Source: Alteromonas sp. RKMC-009 (GTDB lineage Bacteria; Pseudomonadota; Gammaproteobacteria; Enterobacterales; Alteromonadaceae). Taken from it: 64,000 nucleotides of DNA. A program made the position numbers and the translations under genes. The stretch spans positions 4,836,001-4,900,000 of the forward strand of contig NZ_CP031010.1 of assembly GCF_003584565.2 (NCBI RefSeq), written 5' to 3'. The notes under the pieces are model-generated. The model ran no database searches. It was not told where the DNA came from and was given only the letters and a program-made list of their open reading frames with translations. Positions 1 to 9,001 of this stretch are shown in pieces (position 1 is the first letter of the stretch; each line of letters starts with the position of its first letter).

Positions 1-237
1 ACAATAAGTGTAGCCTAAAAATACTAATGTCCAGGCGCCGGTCAGATTTTCCCTGGTAAATGGCTGTCCGTCAGCATCTGTGAGAGAAAAATCGTCCAGT
101 GGTTTGGGCTGAGGATAAGCCTGAAAGTACTCCGGAACCCGGCTTTCACCGGAAGGCGGAGCGATATAAAGGGCACCGGCGATGCCGGCGATCAACGCAA
201 GCAATGCGATGATGCCGGTTAAGGTTCTTTGAGTCAT
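1..237 (-). CDS. SCO1/SenC family copper chaperone, N-terminal part (cut by window edge)
   Basis: Seventy-nine codons are visible. They encode a short cytoplasmic tail, one hydrophobic anchor (about residues 7-26) and the beginning of a thioredoxin-like domain reading [13 protein letters not shown]. The visible part ends at GYTYC, the first cysteine of the family CPxxC copper motif. SCO proteins deliver copper to the CuA site of cytochrome oxidase subunit II from the periplasmic face. The ATG at 237 overlaps the TGA of the upstream heme O synthase gene (ATGA), so the two are probably translationally coupled. Copper binding cannot be confirmed because the second cysteine and the distal histidine lie outside the window. 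Confidence 0.85.
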   Translation of the reverse strand, partial: MTQRTLTGIIALLALIAGIAGALYIAPPSGESRVPEYFQAYPQPKPLDDFSLTDADGQPFTRENLTGAWTLVFLGYTYC

Positions 238-1151
238 AGTGTTACGGGTAAGTAGTGGTCAATTAAGAGCACCACAAACAATAACATGAGATGGTAAATA
301 GAATAGCGGAATGTTTTCATTGCCGTGTCGGGCTTAGCCGCAAACTTTAACCTGCATGCCCACAAACAGAACCCTGCATTCAATACCAGCGATCCCGCCA
401 GATAAATAAGGTGAGACATACCGGTAAGGTAGGGCAGCAAACACACCAGAACCAGCAGCACGGTGTAAGCCAGCACCGAGGTTTTGGTGAACGATTCCCC
501 GTGGGTAACCGGCAGCATTGGCACGTTGGCCCGTGCGTAGTCCTTTTGCCTGTGTATCGCCAGTGCCCAGAAGTGAGGGGGAGTCCAGGTAAAAACAATT
601 AATACCAGCAGCAAAGCGTGGGCGTGGATCTCGCCGGTTACCGCGGTCCAGCCCAGCAGCGGCGGTGCAGCACCTGCCAGTCCGCCGATAACAATATTCT
701 GAGGCGTCGCCCGCTTGAGGAACATGGTGTAGATAACCGCATACCCGACCAGACTGGCCAGTGTTAGCATGGCGGTAAGGGCATTCACGAAAAACCACAG
801 TAATGCGAATCCGGCGAGCCCCAGCACAGCGGCAAAAAACAACGCCTGAGATACACTCACCTTACCCTTCACGACCGGACGGTTAATCGTGCGGGCCATC
901 ATACCGTCAATGCGGTGATCGACTACATGATTAATCACCGCTGCAGAAGAAGCCAGCATACCAATCCCCGCCATACCGGCAATAAGTGCATTTGCCGGCA
1001 CCAGCGACTCTGTGGCCAGGCACATACCCACCAGGGCTGTGAGCAACAGTAGCATAACTACTTTAGGCTTGGTTAACTCATAATAGTCACGCCAGCTGAC
1101 CGGCTGAGATGTCGCCAAGCGGCGCTGATGAACAGAAACAGATTTAGCCAT
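234..1151 (-). CDS. cyoE: Protoheme IX farnesyltransferase (heme O synthase)
   Basis: This 305-residue UbiA-superfamily membrane protein adds a farnesyl group to heme B to make heme O, the precursor of heme A. An opening [17 protein letters not shown] segment precedes the prenyltransferase Asp-rich region ([19 protein letters not shown], about residues 75-95), followed by a second conserved stretch, [16 protein letters not shown]. About eight or nine membrane segments are apparent. I chose the ATG at 1151 because a GGAGG sits just upstream; an in-frame codon 24 nt earlier lies inside ctaA. It overlaps ctaA by 8 bp and is followed by the SCO gene with a 4-bp overlap, so it is part of the oxidase assembly operon. 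Confidence 0.95.
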   Translation of the reverse strand: MAKSVSVHQRRLATSQPVSWRDYYELTKPKVVMLLLLTALVGMCLATESLVPANALIAGMAGIGMLASSAAVINHVVDHRIDGMMARTINRPVVKGKVSVSQALFFAAVLGLAGFALLWFFVNALTAMLTLASLVGYAVIYTMFLKRATPQNIVIGGLAGAAPPLLGWTAVTGEIHAHALLLVLIVFTWTPPHFWALAIHRQKDYARANVPMLPVTHGESFTKTSVLAYTVLLVLVCLLPYLTGMSHLIYLAGSLVLNAGFCLWACRLKFAAKPDTAMKTFRYSIYHLMLLFVVLLIDHYLPVTL

Positions 1152-2145
1152 GTGCTCCTCCCTGTTGCGGATCACCCTGATAGCGGGACACCTGATAAGT
1201 GATCCATACCATTACCAGTAATAAACAGGCAGCGACGATGTTGTGAGCAACGGCCACAATGACGGGCAGACTCAGCACGACATTGCTTACGCCCAGTGTT
1301 ACCTGAATCATCAGCACCCCGATGAGCAGCAGCGCGGCACTTTTCACCGGCGCAGCCACCTCCCGGCTGTACAGCCTGAAGCCGAGCCAGAGTAAATATA
1401 AAAACGTAATGACCGCGCCGGCTCTGTGGACAATATGCATTGTCATGCGTTCACCGTATCCGTGGGCGCCATATTCGTAGGTTTCGGCATAAGGCACACT
1501 GAAAGCACCGGAAAAGTCGAGCCTGGAGGCCCAGCCATCTTCACACACCGGAAAGTCAGTACAGGCAAGTGCGGCATAGTTTGCTGATGTCCAGCCCCCG
1601 AGGCCAATCTGCATCAGCAGAATAGCCATACCCAACAGAGCAAATTTGGTGATGCTGTTAATACGCCGGGGCTTTCGTTTACTCTCCCGTAATTTGAGAT
1701 GCAGTAAAAACAGGCACGCCAGTATGGTGAAGCCGCCGAGCAGATGCCCCATTACCACAACCGGCAGTAAATTCAGCGTCACCGTCCACATGCCCAGGGC
1801 AGCCTGAAAGATAACCAGAGCAACGAGCAACAGTGGCAGGCGCACTGTACGCCCGCTGTGACGCTGCTTCACAGCGATGGCAGCGATAGTAAAAATACAT
1901 AAACCCAGCGCACCGGCAAAGTAACGGTGAATCATTTCATTCCAGGCTTTGGCCGCTTCTACCGGACGTTCGGGGAAGGCGGCATTCGCCGCCTCAACAT
2001 GATGGTCTTCCAGCGGAACGGTGAGCAACCCGTAGCATCCCGGCCAGTCAGGACAGCCCAGCCCGGCATCGGTGAGCCGCGTGTAGGCACCGAGAATAAT
2101 AACAACCACCGCGAGGATCAGACTAAACAGGACTAACTTTCTCAT
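1144..2145 (-). CDS. ctaA: Heme A synthase, COX15/CtaA family
   Basis: This 333-residue membrane protein oxidises the C8 methyl of heme O to a formyl group, giving the heme A used by aa3/caa3 oxidases. The N-terminus ([22 protein letters not shown]) is the family signature, with the paired cysteines known in this family. A matching second half contains [11 protein letters not shown] and conserved histidines in HRAG and AHNIVAA. Eight hydrophobic segments are visible. It overlaps cyoE by 8 bp and sits 14 nt after the CxxxC membrane protein gene, placing it in the same transcript. Heme A production fits with the coxAB genes being an aa3-type rather than a bo3-type oxidase. Confidence 0.95.
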   Translation of the reverse strand: MRKLVLFSLILAVVVIILGAYTRLTDAGLGCPDWPGCYGLLTVPLEDHHVEAANAAFPERPVEAAKAWNEMIHRYFAGALGLCIFTIAAIAVKQRHSGRTVRLPLLLVALVIFQAALGMWTVTLNLLPVVVMGHLLGGFTILACLFLLHLKLRESKRKPRRINSITKFALLGMAILLMQIGLGGWTSANYAALACTDFPVCEDGWASRLDFSGAFSVPYAETYEYGAHGYGERMTMHIVHRAGAVITFLYLLWLGFRLYSREVAAPVKSAALLLIGVLMIQVTLGVSNVVLSLPVIVAVAHNIVAACLLLVMVWITYQVSRYQGDPQQGGAHG

Positions 2146-2159
2146 GCTTGCCTCCCGGA

Positions 2160-2717
2160 TTATCCGATACGTGACAGTTTCAGCAGTTTTTTCACGTCAG
2201 CCAGAATGTCCCGGCTATGCTGTATTGCCATTTGCTTGTCAGTAAAAGTGGGGTAACGAAGCATGGCATTATTCAGGGTGTCGACGAGCAAAATAGACCC
2301 TGCGTCACTCACATTAAGTGCTGCCTGCTGACGACTGTCTGCCACCTTTACAACATGCAGGTTTTGTTCTGACTGCAACTTCTCAGCAATGGCGGCATCA
2401 CTGTTACCGGTAAGCAGTACCGTTGCCTCAACTCTGTCAGTCTCCCTGCCAAGGGCAATCCACACCTGATGAATACTGTAAATCGCATTCTGGCAGGCGG
2501 CATCGCACTGCTCCGGCACAGAGTACACAATGCGCCATTTAGGCTTTTCAGCGGCAAACACCGGGGTCAGATCCCTCACAGGCTGCAGCAGCTCTCCTTT
2601 GTTAGTGGCTGCATTGGTAAACCACTGATTATCCAGGGCCAGCTTTGCCAGCATAACCGGAAGTACAAATACGGCGGCTACGCCCAACATAGTCAACTTG
2701 CTGTTTTTTCCTGCCAT
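2160..2717 (-). CDS. Membrane-anchored SCO-like protein with CxxxC motif, cytochrome oxidase cluster
   Basis: A 185-residue protein of no named family that I recognise. A single N-terminal hydrophobic anchor (about residues 8-27) is followed by a periplasmic domain of about 150 residues. That domain contains KWRIVYSVPEQCDAACQNA: a beta strand leading into C71-x-x-x-C75, the arrangement SCO proteins use to bind copper. A thioredoxin-like fold would fit the rest. Genes of this type commonly sit between SURF1 and ctaA in gammaproteobacterial cox clusters. I chose the ATG at 2717 because AAGGA lies 8 nt upstream; an ATG at 2726 overlaps the SURF1 stop but has no spacing for a ribosome site. A copper or redox assembly role is inference. 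Confidence 0.7.
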   Translation of the reverse strand: MAGKNSKLTMLGVAAVFVLPVMLAKLALDNQWFTNAATNKGELLQPVRDLTPVFAAEKPKWRIVYSVPEQCDAACQNAIYSIHQVWIALGRETDRVEATVLLTGNSDAAIAEKLQSEQNLHVVKVADSRQQAALNVSDAGSILLVDTLNNAMLRYPTFTDKQMAIQHSRDILADVKKLLKLSRIG

Positions 2718-2722
2718 ACTGA

Positions 2723-3433
2723 TCATCCTTTTTTATTCGAATTCATTGAAAAGTAACTGACTGCAGCCGCAGCGATGGCCAGCCCGAACCATTGAATGGC
2801 ATAACCCAGGTGCTTCTGTGGCGGCATTACAACGGGCTGCCAGTTGCGGACAAACGCACTTTTTTCCGGTGCAGTTAACTCAACCACAAAGGGTTGCAGA
2901 GGCTGTCCGGTCAGGCGGCGGATAAAGGGGATATCCAGCGCCTGCACCACCACGGGAAACGTAGCATCAGACGACAGCGTTTCGCGCACCACCGGATTGT
3001 GTCCCGGCATAGTTATACGGCCATGGAAGTGCTGAAACTTGCTTTCAACATCCACTCCGGGCAGTTCATTCCGGCTTAACGGCGCCTCCACCCATCCAAA
3101 ATTCACCAGCACCGTGCCTTCACTGCTATGTACAGGCACGATAACGTCATACCCCACGCGCCCGTTTTCCACCCTGTTATCCAGAAACAGGATCTGAGAT
3201 GTATCAGCGCGGCCGTTAAACCCCACCTGATAATCACGGATATCTTCCCGCACAGGATCCAGCTGACTGAGAGAGATTGACCCTTCGCTGCTTTTTTGCG
3301 CTATGCTAGCCAGACGCTGTTCTTTCTGGTGCATCCGGTCGAGTTGCCAGAAGCCTAGTGAAATCATGCAGATAACCGCTGTCAGTACCACAACAGCGAG
3401 AGGTAAGGAACGGAACCGGTTTGCCTGATTCAT
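2723..3433 (-). CDS. SURF1 family cytochrome oxidase assembly protein
   Basis: This 236-residue protein has the SURF1 layout: one membrane segment near the N-terminus (about residues 10-30), a periplasmic domain, and a second membrane segment near the C-terminus (about 212-228). Family signatures include FWQLDRMHQKEQRL after the first helix, VNFGWV in the middle and LGYAIQWFGLA before the last helix. SURF1 proteins help insert heme A into subunit I of cytochrome c oxidase. Its stop overlaps the alternative ATG of the next gene, so the genes are tightly packed. The small gene at 3464 is divergent from it, with only 30 bp between them. Confidence 0.92.
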   Translation of the reverse strand: MNQANRFRSLPLAVVVLTAVICMISLGFWQLDRMHQKEQRLASIAQKSSEGSISLSQLDPVREDIRDYQVGFNGRADTSQILFLDNRVENGRVGYDVIVPVHSSEGTVLVNFGWVEAPLSRNELPGVDVESKFQHFHGRITMPGHNPVVRETLSSDATFPVVVQALDIPFIRRLTGQPLQPFVVELTAPEKSAFVRNWQPVVMPPQKHLGYAIQWFGLAIAAAAVSYFSMNSNKKG

Positions 3434-3463
3434 AATTGGCTCCCCTTATTGACGGAGAAAAAA

Positions 3464-3673
3464 ATGATTATAAAAATCGTCCTTGTATGCTTAGTGATTT
3501 ACATGATCGCTAACTTGTTTCTCGCCATGCGGGTAATGATGAAAGATGACCCGGACGGCGAGCCTATGAGCAAATACATCGGCCGCCGTGTTTTAACCTC
3601 TGTCATCATTGTTACCCTGATCCTTATCGCACTGGCTACCGGACTTATCAGTCCGAATCCCGCCCCTTACTGA
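3464..3673 (+). CDS. Small twin-transmembrane protein, DUF2909 type
   Basis: A 69-residue protein with two hydrophobic helices (about residues 2-25 and 44-63) flanking a short polar loop containing KDDPDGEPMSKYIGRRVLTS. It matches what I know of DUF2909, a small protein of unknown function found in proteobacterial cytochrome oxidase clusters. The ATG at 3464 has GGAG 8 nt upstream; a TTG 15 nt earlier is a poorer start. It is the only plus-strand gene among the minus-strand cox genes and sits in a 262-bp gap between SURF1 and coxC, so it needs its own promoter. Its role is unknown; its position suggests oxidase assembly or regulation. Confidence 0.85.
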   Translation: MIIKIVLVCLVIYMIANLFLAMRVMMKDDPDGEPMSKYIGRRVLTSVIIVTLILIALATGLISPNPAPY

Positions 3674-3694
3674 GGCGGGCCGGTGCGCTGTCAC

Positions 3695-4573
3695 TTAAAG
3701 CACATACACAAACAGATACAGCATTACCCAAACCACATCGACAAAATGCCAGTACCAGCTGCCGGCCTGAAACGCGAAGTGGCTTTTGGGTGTAAAGTGC
3801 CCTTTCAGCACCCTTAAGAACAACACAATCAAAATGATGGTACCCAGCGTCACATGCATTCCGTGGAAGCCGGTGAGCATGAAAAAGGTGTTGCCGTACA
3901 CGCCGGACTGCAGTGTCAGACCCAGCTCCTGATAAGCATGGATATATTCTTCGACTTGCAGTGTCAGAAAGCCCAGTCCCAGTAATATGGTTACGCCCAG
4001 CATGACGGTCAGCTGTTTACGTTTGTTCTGCTCAAGGCCCACGTGAGCAAAGTGCAGGGTAACGGACGAAATCAGCAGAATAATGGTGTTAATGGTAGGC
4101 AATCCGGCAGCACTCATTTCCTGAGTAGTCGTGCCCCCGGGCGTGGTAACAAGGGGCCACATGGCTTCAAATGCCGGCCACAACACGTCATTGGTCATCG
4201 CATTGTTCGAGGCGCCTCCGAGCCATGGCACCGAAATCATGCGTGCGTAAAACAGTGCCCCGAAAAAAGCGGCAAAAAACATCACCTCAGAGAAGATAAA
4301 CCAGCTCATCCCCTGACGGTAAGAGCGGCCAAGCTGATCGCTGTATAACCCGCCCATGGATTCATCAATCTGATTTTTAAACCAGCCAAACAGCATCACC
4401 AGCAACGTGACGATGCCCGCCGCCAGAACATGCGGCCCGTAGCCGCCTTCCCCTTTGGTACTTTCAATAACGGTGTTGCCGGCTCCCACCGCAATCAGAA
4501 ATAAGGCTACCGCCCCGACAATGGGCCAGGGACTTTGTGCAGGCACATAATACCGTTGATATTCTTGTTGCAT
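3695..4573 (-). CDS. coxC: Cytochrome c oxidase subunit III
   Basis: A 292-residue integral membrane protein with about seven hydrophobic helices. Diagnostic stretches are SEVMFFAAFFGALFYAR, the conserved TGFHGMHVTLGT near helix VI and the C-terminal GSWYWHFVDVVWVMLY. Subunit III stabilises the catalytic core and the proton-uptake side of heme-copper oxidases. The ATG at 4573 is preceded by a good AGGAGAG site. It follows ctaG by 21 bp in the same direction and completes the core subunit set with coxA and coxB. Confidence 0.96.
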   Translation of the reverse strand: MQQEYQRYYVPAQSPWPIVGAVALFLIAVGAGNTVIESTKGEGGYGPHVLAAGIVTLLVMLFGWFKNQIDESMGGLYSDQLGRSYRQGMSWFIFSEVMFFAAFFGALFYARMISVPWLGGASNNAMTNDVLWPAFEAMWPLVTTPGGTTTQEMSAAGLPTINTIILLISSVTLHFAHVGLEQNKRKQLTVMLGVTILLGLGFLTLQVEEYIHAYQELGLTLQSGVYGNTFFMLTGFHGMHVTLGTIILIVLFLRVLKGHFTPKSHFAFQAGSWYWHFVDVVWVMLYLFVYVL

Positions 4574-4594
4574 GGCTACTCTCCTTCCGGCCTG

Positions 4595-5185
4595 TCAGCG
4601 GCTGCCGCTTACAGGCTGTCGTAAATAAGGGTTGTCACTGCCGCTCAGATCGCCGGCCCTGGCGGTCACGTCGTACAGTGTGTACTGCAAGGTAAAATAG
4701 GTAATATCCTCCGGCAGCCCGGCATCCACGTAGAACGACATAGGCATCCACGCTTCCTGACCAGCCTGTAAGGGCTGCTGGTTAAAGCAAAAGCACTCGG
4801 TTTTATTCAGATAGAGGGCCGCCTGTCCCGGACTGACAGAGGGAATTGCCTGAGCAATGATGTTACTGGCAGCCGGGTTTCTGACGTAAAACGCCACGGT
4901 ATTCACTTCTCCGGGGTGCACCTTCACACGCTGTGTTTCTGCACGAAATTCCCATGGCATGCCGCTGTTTGTGCGGGTAATAAATTCCACGGTCACAGTG
5001 CGGCTGGTATCGATATCTTTGCCCTGCCACACTGCGGCCCGGTTAGCCGTTTTTCCGTTGATACCGGTGATATCGCAGAACACGTCATACAAAGGCACCA
5101 GAGCGAAACCGAAGCCAAACATACCCGCTACGACCACAAGCAGTCGCAGGGTAAGGGTGCGGTTACCGGCTGCGCGGTTGTCCAT
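4595..5185 (-). CDS. ctaG: Cytochrome c oxidase assembly protein CtaG/Cox11 (copper to CuB)
   Basis: A 196-residue protein with one N-terminal membrane segment (about residues 10-30, including FGFALVPLYDVFCDITG) and a periplasmic immunoglobulin-like copper-binding domain. The family motif ECFCFNQQPL contains the paired cysteines that bind Cu(I), and FYVDAGLPEDITYFTLQYT follows as expected. Cox11 proteins deliver copper to the CuB centre in subunit I. It lies directly after coxA with 9 bp between them. The start has only a weak GTGAG ribosome site, which suggests coupling to coxA translation. Confidence 0.95.
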   Translation of the reverse strand: MDNRAAGNRTLTLRLLVVVAGMFGFGFALVPLYDVFCDITGINGKTANRAAVWQGKDIDTSRTVTVEFITRTNSGMPWEFRAETQRVKVHPGEVNTVAFYVRNPAASNIIAQAIPSVSPGQAALYLNKTECFCFNQQPLQAGQEAWMPMSFYVDAGLPEDITYFTLQYTLYDVTARAGDLSGSDNPYLRQPVSGSR

Positions 5186-5194
5186 TTTGGTAAC

Positions 5195-6817
5195 TCACTT
5201 CACAACCGGAGGCGTTTCAAACGTGTGGTAAGGAGCAGGAGAGGGAATTTCCCACTCCAGACCTTCAGCACCTTCCCACACTTGTGACGTAACCGGTTCG
5301 CCCTGCTTTTTGCAGGCTTTAATGAGCAGTACCAGGAAAATCAGCTGGGATAATCCGAAAGCAAACCCGCCGATACTGATCCACTGGTTGTAATCAGCAA
5401 ATTGCAGTGAGTAATCAGGGATCCGCCGTGGCATACCCGCCAGCCCCACAAAATGCATAGGGAAGAACAGCACATTCACGGAAATCAGTGAGCACCAGAA
5501 ATGCCACTTGGCCAGCGTGATATCAAACATCTTACCGGTCCATTTAGGCAGCCAGTAATACACCGCCGCCATAATAGAAAACACCGCTCCGGTCACCAGA
5601 ACATAGTGGAAATGGGCCACGACAAAGTAGGTATCGTGGTACTGAAAGTCCACAGGTGTTATTGCCAGCATCAATCCGGACAAGCCACCGATGGTGAACA
5701 GCACAATGAATGCCAGAGCAAATAACATGGGGATTTCAAAGGTCATGGAACCCCGCCACATGGTGGCCACCCAGTTAAACACTTTCACGCCGGTGGGTAC
5801 GGAGATCAGCATGGTGGCGAACATAAAGAACATTTCAGCAAACACCGGCATACCCGTGGTAAACATATGGTGAGCCCAGACAATGAATGAGAGCAGGGCG
5901 ATGGAGGCAGTGGCGTACACCATGGAGGCATAGCCGAACAGGCGCTTGCGGGCGAAGGTCGGCACAATCTGCGAGATAATGCCAAAAGCCGGTAATATCA
6001 TGATGTAGACTTCAGGGTGTCCGAAGAACCAGAAAATATGCTGGAACATCACCGGATCACCGCCGCCGGCAGCGTCAAAGAAACTTGTCCCGAAGAATTT
6101 GTCGGTAAGCACCATGGTCACTGCACCGGCCAGTACAGGCATTACCGCAATCAGCAGGAATGCAGTAATTAGCCAGGTCCAGACGAACAGCGGCATTTTC
6201 ATCCATGTCATACCCGGCGCACGCATATTAAAGATAGTCACGATTACGTTGATTGCGCCCATGATGGAAGAAATCCCCATAATATGGACTGAGAACACAA
6301 ACAGCGCGGTACTGTCGCTGCTGTACGTCGTCGACAGCGGTGCATAGAAGGTCCAGCCGAAAGCAGGGCCACCACCTTCCATGAACAGTGAACCTAACAG
6401 CATGGAAAACGCAAACGGCAGGATCCAGAAGCTCCAGTTGTTCATTCTCGGTAATGCCATATCCGGTGCGCCGATCATCATGGGGATCAGCCAGTTAGCC
6501 AGACCGGTAAACGCCGGCATGACAGCACCGAATACCATTATCAGGCCGTGCACTGTGGTCATCTGATTAAAGAAATTCGGGTCTACGATTTGTAAACCGG
6601 GCTGGAACAGTTCGGCGCGGATCACCATCGCCATCGCGCCGCCGGTAAGAAACATGATGAAGGCGAACCACAGATATAACGTACCGATATCTTTGTGGTT
6701 AGTTGTCAGCACCCAACGCATCAGGCCTGCCGGAGCGCCGTGTCCGTGGTGATCATCGTGATGTTCATCATGTGCCGCAGTGTGCTCCGGCGTCATAGTT
6801 TCAGTTGCTTTACTCAT
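5195..6817 (-). CDS. coxA: Cytochrome c oxidase subunit I
   Basis: This 540-residue subunit is the catalytic core of a heme-copper oxidase and carries heme a and the heme a3-CuB site. Visible are [15 protein letters not shown] at the start of helix [19 protein letters not shown] with the His-Tyr of the CuB site, WAHHMFTTG with the two further CuB histidines, and [13 protein letters not shown] with the heme ligands. About twelve membrane helices are expected. The cytoplasmic N-terminus is unusually histidine-rich (a run of His and Asp at residues 15-27). GGAG lies 8 nt before the ATG, and coxB ends 9 bp upstream, so coxB-coxA-ctaG-coxC form one operon. Confidence 0.98.
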   Translation of the reverse strand: MSKATETMTPEHTAAHDEHHDDHHGHGAPAGLMRWVLTTNHKDIGTLYLWFAFIMFLTGGAMAMVIRAELFQPGLQIVDPNFFNQMTTVHGLIMVFGAVMPAFTGLANWLIPMMIGAPDMALPRMNNWSFWILPFAFSMLLGSLFMEGGGPAFGWTFYAPLSTTYSSDSTALFVFSVHIMGISSIMGAINVIVTIFNMRAPGMTWMKMPLFVWTWLITAFLLIAVMPVLAGAVTMVLTDKFFGTSFFDAAGGGDPVMFQHIFWFFGHPEVYIMILPAFGIISQIVPTFARKRLFGYASMVYATASIALLSFIVWAHHMFTTGMPVFAEMFFMFATMLISVPTGVKVFNWVATMWRGSMTFEIPMLFALAFIVLFTIGGLSGLMLAITPVDFQYHDTYFVVAHFHYVLVTGAVFSIMAAVYYWLPKWTGKMFDITLAKWHFWCSLISVNVLFFPMHFVGLAGMPRRIPDYSLQFADYNQWISIGGFAFGLSQLIFLVLLIKACKKQGEPVTSQVWEGAEGLEWEIPSPAPYHTFETPPVVK

Positions 6818-6826
6818 CGCACGCTC

Positions 6827-7993
6827 CTATTTACCGGTTGCTACTGCATTAACGTCTTTAGGCTGGATCACATCGCCGGTGTTATTTCCCCAGGCATTCC
6901 GCTCGTAAGTAATCACAGCGGCGATATCTTTCAGGGACAGCATCTTGCCAAACGCCTGCATGGCCGTGCCTGCTTTACCGTTAAGCACAATATCGATGTG
7001 CGCTTTCTGATCCTCTAATACCATCTGACTGCCTTTAAGTGCAGGGAAAACGCCCGGCAACCCCTGACCGTTAGGCATGTGGCAGGCTGCGCATGTTGCG
7101 TTGTACACTTTCTCGCCGGTACTCATCAGCTCTTCTTTGCTCATGTTCATGGCCAGCAGACGCTGTTCTTCTTCTTTCGCCTGTTTCACAATGGCTTCCT
7201 GCTCTGTCATCCAGGTTTTATAGTCATCCGGGCTCTTCGCAATCACCACTACCGGCATGAAACCATGATCCTTCCCGCACAGTTCAGCGCACTGTCCACG
7301 GTAGATACCGGGCTCATTCACTTTGGTCCACGCCTCATTGATGAAGCCAGGGTTAGCATCTTTCTTCACTGCGAAATCGGGCACCCACCAGGAATGGATA
7401 ACGTCGTCAGAGGTGATCAGGAAGCGGACTTTTTGTCCGGTAGGAATGACCAGAGGACGATCTACCTCAAGCAGGTAGTTTTCCCCTTTTTCGAATTTGT
7501 TCTCAATCTGCTCACGCTGTGTGGCCATGATGGAGTAAAAGGACACATCGCTGTCCATGTACTTGTAATGCCATTTCCACTGGGAGCCGGTGACAAGAAC
7601 CGTCAGTTCAGGTTCACTGGCATCTTCCATCGCGATGAGGGTTTGTGCTGCCGGGACGGCCATAAAAATCAGGATCAGGAAAGGAATGACTGTCCAGGCG
7701 ATTTCTACTTTCACATTTTCGTGGAAGTGCGCCGGTTTGGCGCCCCGGGATTTACGGTGCTTGAACATGGAGTAAAACATCACACCGAACACCACCACGG
7801 CGATGGCCACACAAATTGAGAACATCAGCATATGCAGGTCGTAAACCTGTCCACTGATGTCTGTGACACCTTGTCTCAGGTTGATTTCACCTGACCGGTC
7901 TGATGTTGCCATGGTTTCTGCTTGCAGCGATGCCGGAATAACAGACATCGCTAATCCCCAAACCATCATTGCGTTACATACGAGTTTCTTCAC
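6827..7993 (-). CDS. coxB: Cytochrome c oxidase subunit II with fused cytochrome c domain (caa3 type)
   Basis: A 388-residue subunit II starting at GTG, with GGAGG 7 nt upstream. It has a cleavable signal peptide (about residues 1-25), two membrane hairpin helices (about 50-125), and a CuA cupredoxin domain with the ligands in CAELCGKDHGFMP. A C-terminal cytochrome c domain contains CAACHMPNGQG plus a downstream methionine region. The extra heme domain is the caa3 arrangement, which lets the enzyme take electrons from soluble cytochrome c through its own heme. It is the first gene of the minus-strand operon and is divergent from the YceI gene across a 326-bp intergenic region. Confidence 0.97.
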   Translation of the reverse strand: MKKLVCNAMMVWGLAMSVIPASLQAETMATSDRSGEINLRQGVTDISGQVYDLHMLMFSICVAIAVVVFGVMFYSMFKHRKSRGAKPAHFHENVKVEIAWTVIPFLILIFMAVPAAQTLIAMEDASEPELTVLVTGSQWKWHYKYMDSDVSFYSIMATQREQIENKFEKGENYLLEVDRPLVIPTGQKVRFLITSDDVIHSWWVPDFAVKKDANPGFINEAWTKVNEPGIYRGQCAELCGKDHGFMPVVVIAKSPDDYKTWMTEQEAIVKQAKEEEQRLLAMNMSKEELMSTGEKVYNATCAACHMPNGQGLPGVFPALKGSQMVLEDQKAHIDIVLNGKAGTAMQAFGKMLSLKDIAAVITYERNAWGNNTGDVIQPKDVNAVATGK

Positions 7994-8319
7994 TCAACAC
8001 CTCCGTGATGGAGGATCTTGTGTAATACCCTGCTCACAGGACCCTGTCGTATCAGGCTAGCCGCCTGTTAATTTTTATCTTTTTTTGTTATTTTTTCGTT
8101 AACAACGGTATAAGAATTAAACAGATTTCATCTTGTGTCTAGTCTTTCTGAAAAAATAAATGGCCGGGGTAGCCTCAGAAACAGGGTCAGAGCACTTCAT
8201 TCTGATATTTCGAATGTTTCGTTCAGATCTTCGACACATCCGTATTTCAGGAACGCCGTATTATAGGTAAGTAAATCGTCCTCACACTTGTGACATCAAC
8301 GTTATGAAAGGAATGTGTA
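7994..8319. promoter_or_regulatory. Divergent intergenic region between coxB and the YceI gene
   Basis: This 326-bp gap must hold the promoter of the cox operon (minus) and that of the YceI gene (plus). Its left half, 8070-8115, is strongly AT-rich with several T runs. The ribosome sites are clear: GGAGG before coxB and AAAGGA before the YceI gene. A TATTAT hexamer at 8259-8264 could be a -10 element for the YceI gene, but I see no matching -35 box. No open reading frame, hairpin terminator or recognisable operator was found. Confidence 0.4.
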
Positions 8320-8892
8320 ATGAATAAATTTATCCCGGCAGTATTAGTTTCAGGTTTAATCAGTGCAGGCGCATTCGCGGCGCCTGTCAGCTACCAGATT
8401 GATCCTACTCACACCAGCGTTATCGCTTCATGGAATCACTTCGGATTCTCTAACCCGACAGCCGCTATCAACGGCGCTGAAGGCACCATCGTGTTTGACA
8501 AAGACGCGCCGGAAGACAGCAAAATCGATGTGTCTGTGAAAATTGATACCATTGATTCATTTGTTAAAAAGCTGAATGAAGAATTTGTCGGTGCTGACTG
8601 GTTCAATGCAGCGAAGTTTCCTTCTGCAACATTTACCAGTACAGATGTTGAAATGACAGGTGATAAGACGATGGAAGTGACCGGCGATCTGACGATCAAA
8701 GGTGTGACTAAGTCCGTCACTATGGATGTCACTCTGAATGGTTCAGGTGTACACCCGATGACTCAGAAAGAAGCGATTGGTTTTGATGCAATGACCACCA
8801 TCAAGCGTTCTGACTTCGGTATTGATATGTACGTACCGAATGTAAGTGATGAAGTGACGTTGCACATCACCACAGAAGCACAAGCTAAATAA
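8320..8892 (+). CDS. YceI family periplasmic protein
   Basis: A 190-residue secreted protein with a signal peptide (cleavage likely after GAFA, residue 20). The mature start, PVSYQIDPTHTSVIASWNH, is the family signature. YceI proteins are lipocalin-like beta barrels that bind a polyisoprenoid chain; their physiological role is unsettled. FVGADWFNAAKFPSATFTS and LTIKGVTKSVT are further conserved blocks, and the length matches the family. AAAGGA precedes the ATG by 7 nt. It is a single-gene unit with a strong terminator right after it. YceI genes often neighbour respiratory genes, but a functional link to the cox operon is only suggested by proximity. Confidence 0.95.
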   Translation: MNKFIPAVLVSGLISAGAFAAPVSYQIDPTHTSVIASWNHFGFSNPTAAINGAEGTIVFDKDAPEDSKIDVSVKIDTIDSFVKKLNEEFVGADWFNAAKFPSATFTSTDVEMTGDKTMEVTGDLTIKGVTKSVTMDVTLNGSGVHPMTQKEAIGFDAMTTIKRSDFGIDMYVPNVSDEVTLHITTEAQAK

Positions 8893-8918
8893 GTTTTCGC
8901 ATCACCGTCCGGATGCCC

Positions 8919-8943
8919 GGCCCGCGCAAGCGGGCCTTTTTAT
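8919..8943 (+). terminator. Rho-independent terminator of the YceI gene
   Basis: A 7-bp GC stem (GGCCCGC / GCGGGCC, 8919-8925 and 8930-8936) with a GCAA tetraloop is followed by TTTTTAT. It lies 27 bp after the YceI stop codon. Confidence 0.9.
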
Positions 8944-9001
8944 TGGTAGCGATCTGTTAACTGCGGTAGTCTGGTTGTTTTTATTGTCAGGGATTGCTTC
9001 T

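Noticed and set aside
7079..7819. A 246-codon plus-strand frame
   Set aside because: Antisense to coxB; His/Phe-rich product typical of reverse-strand reading of a real gene.
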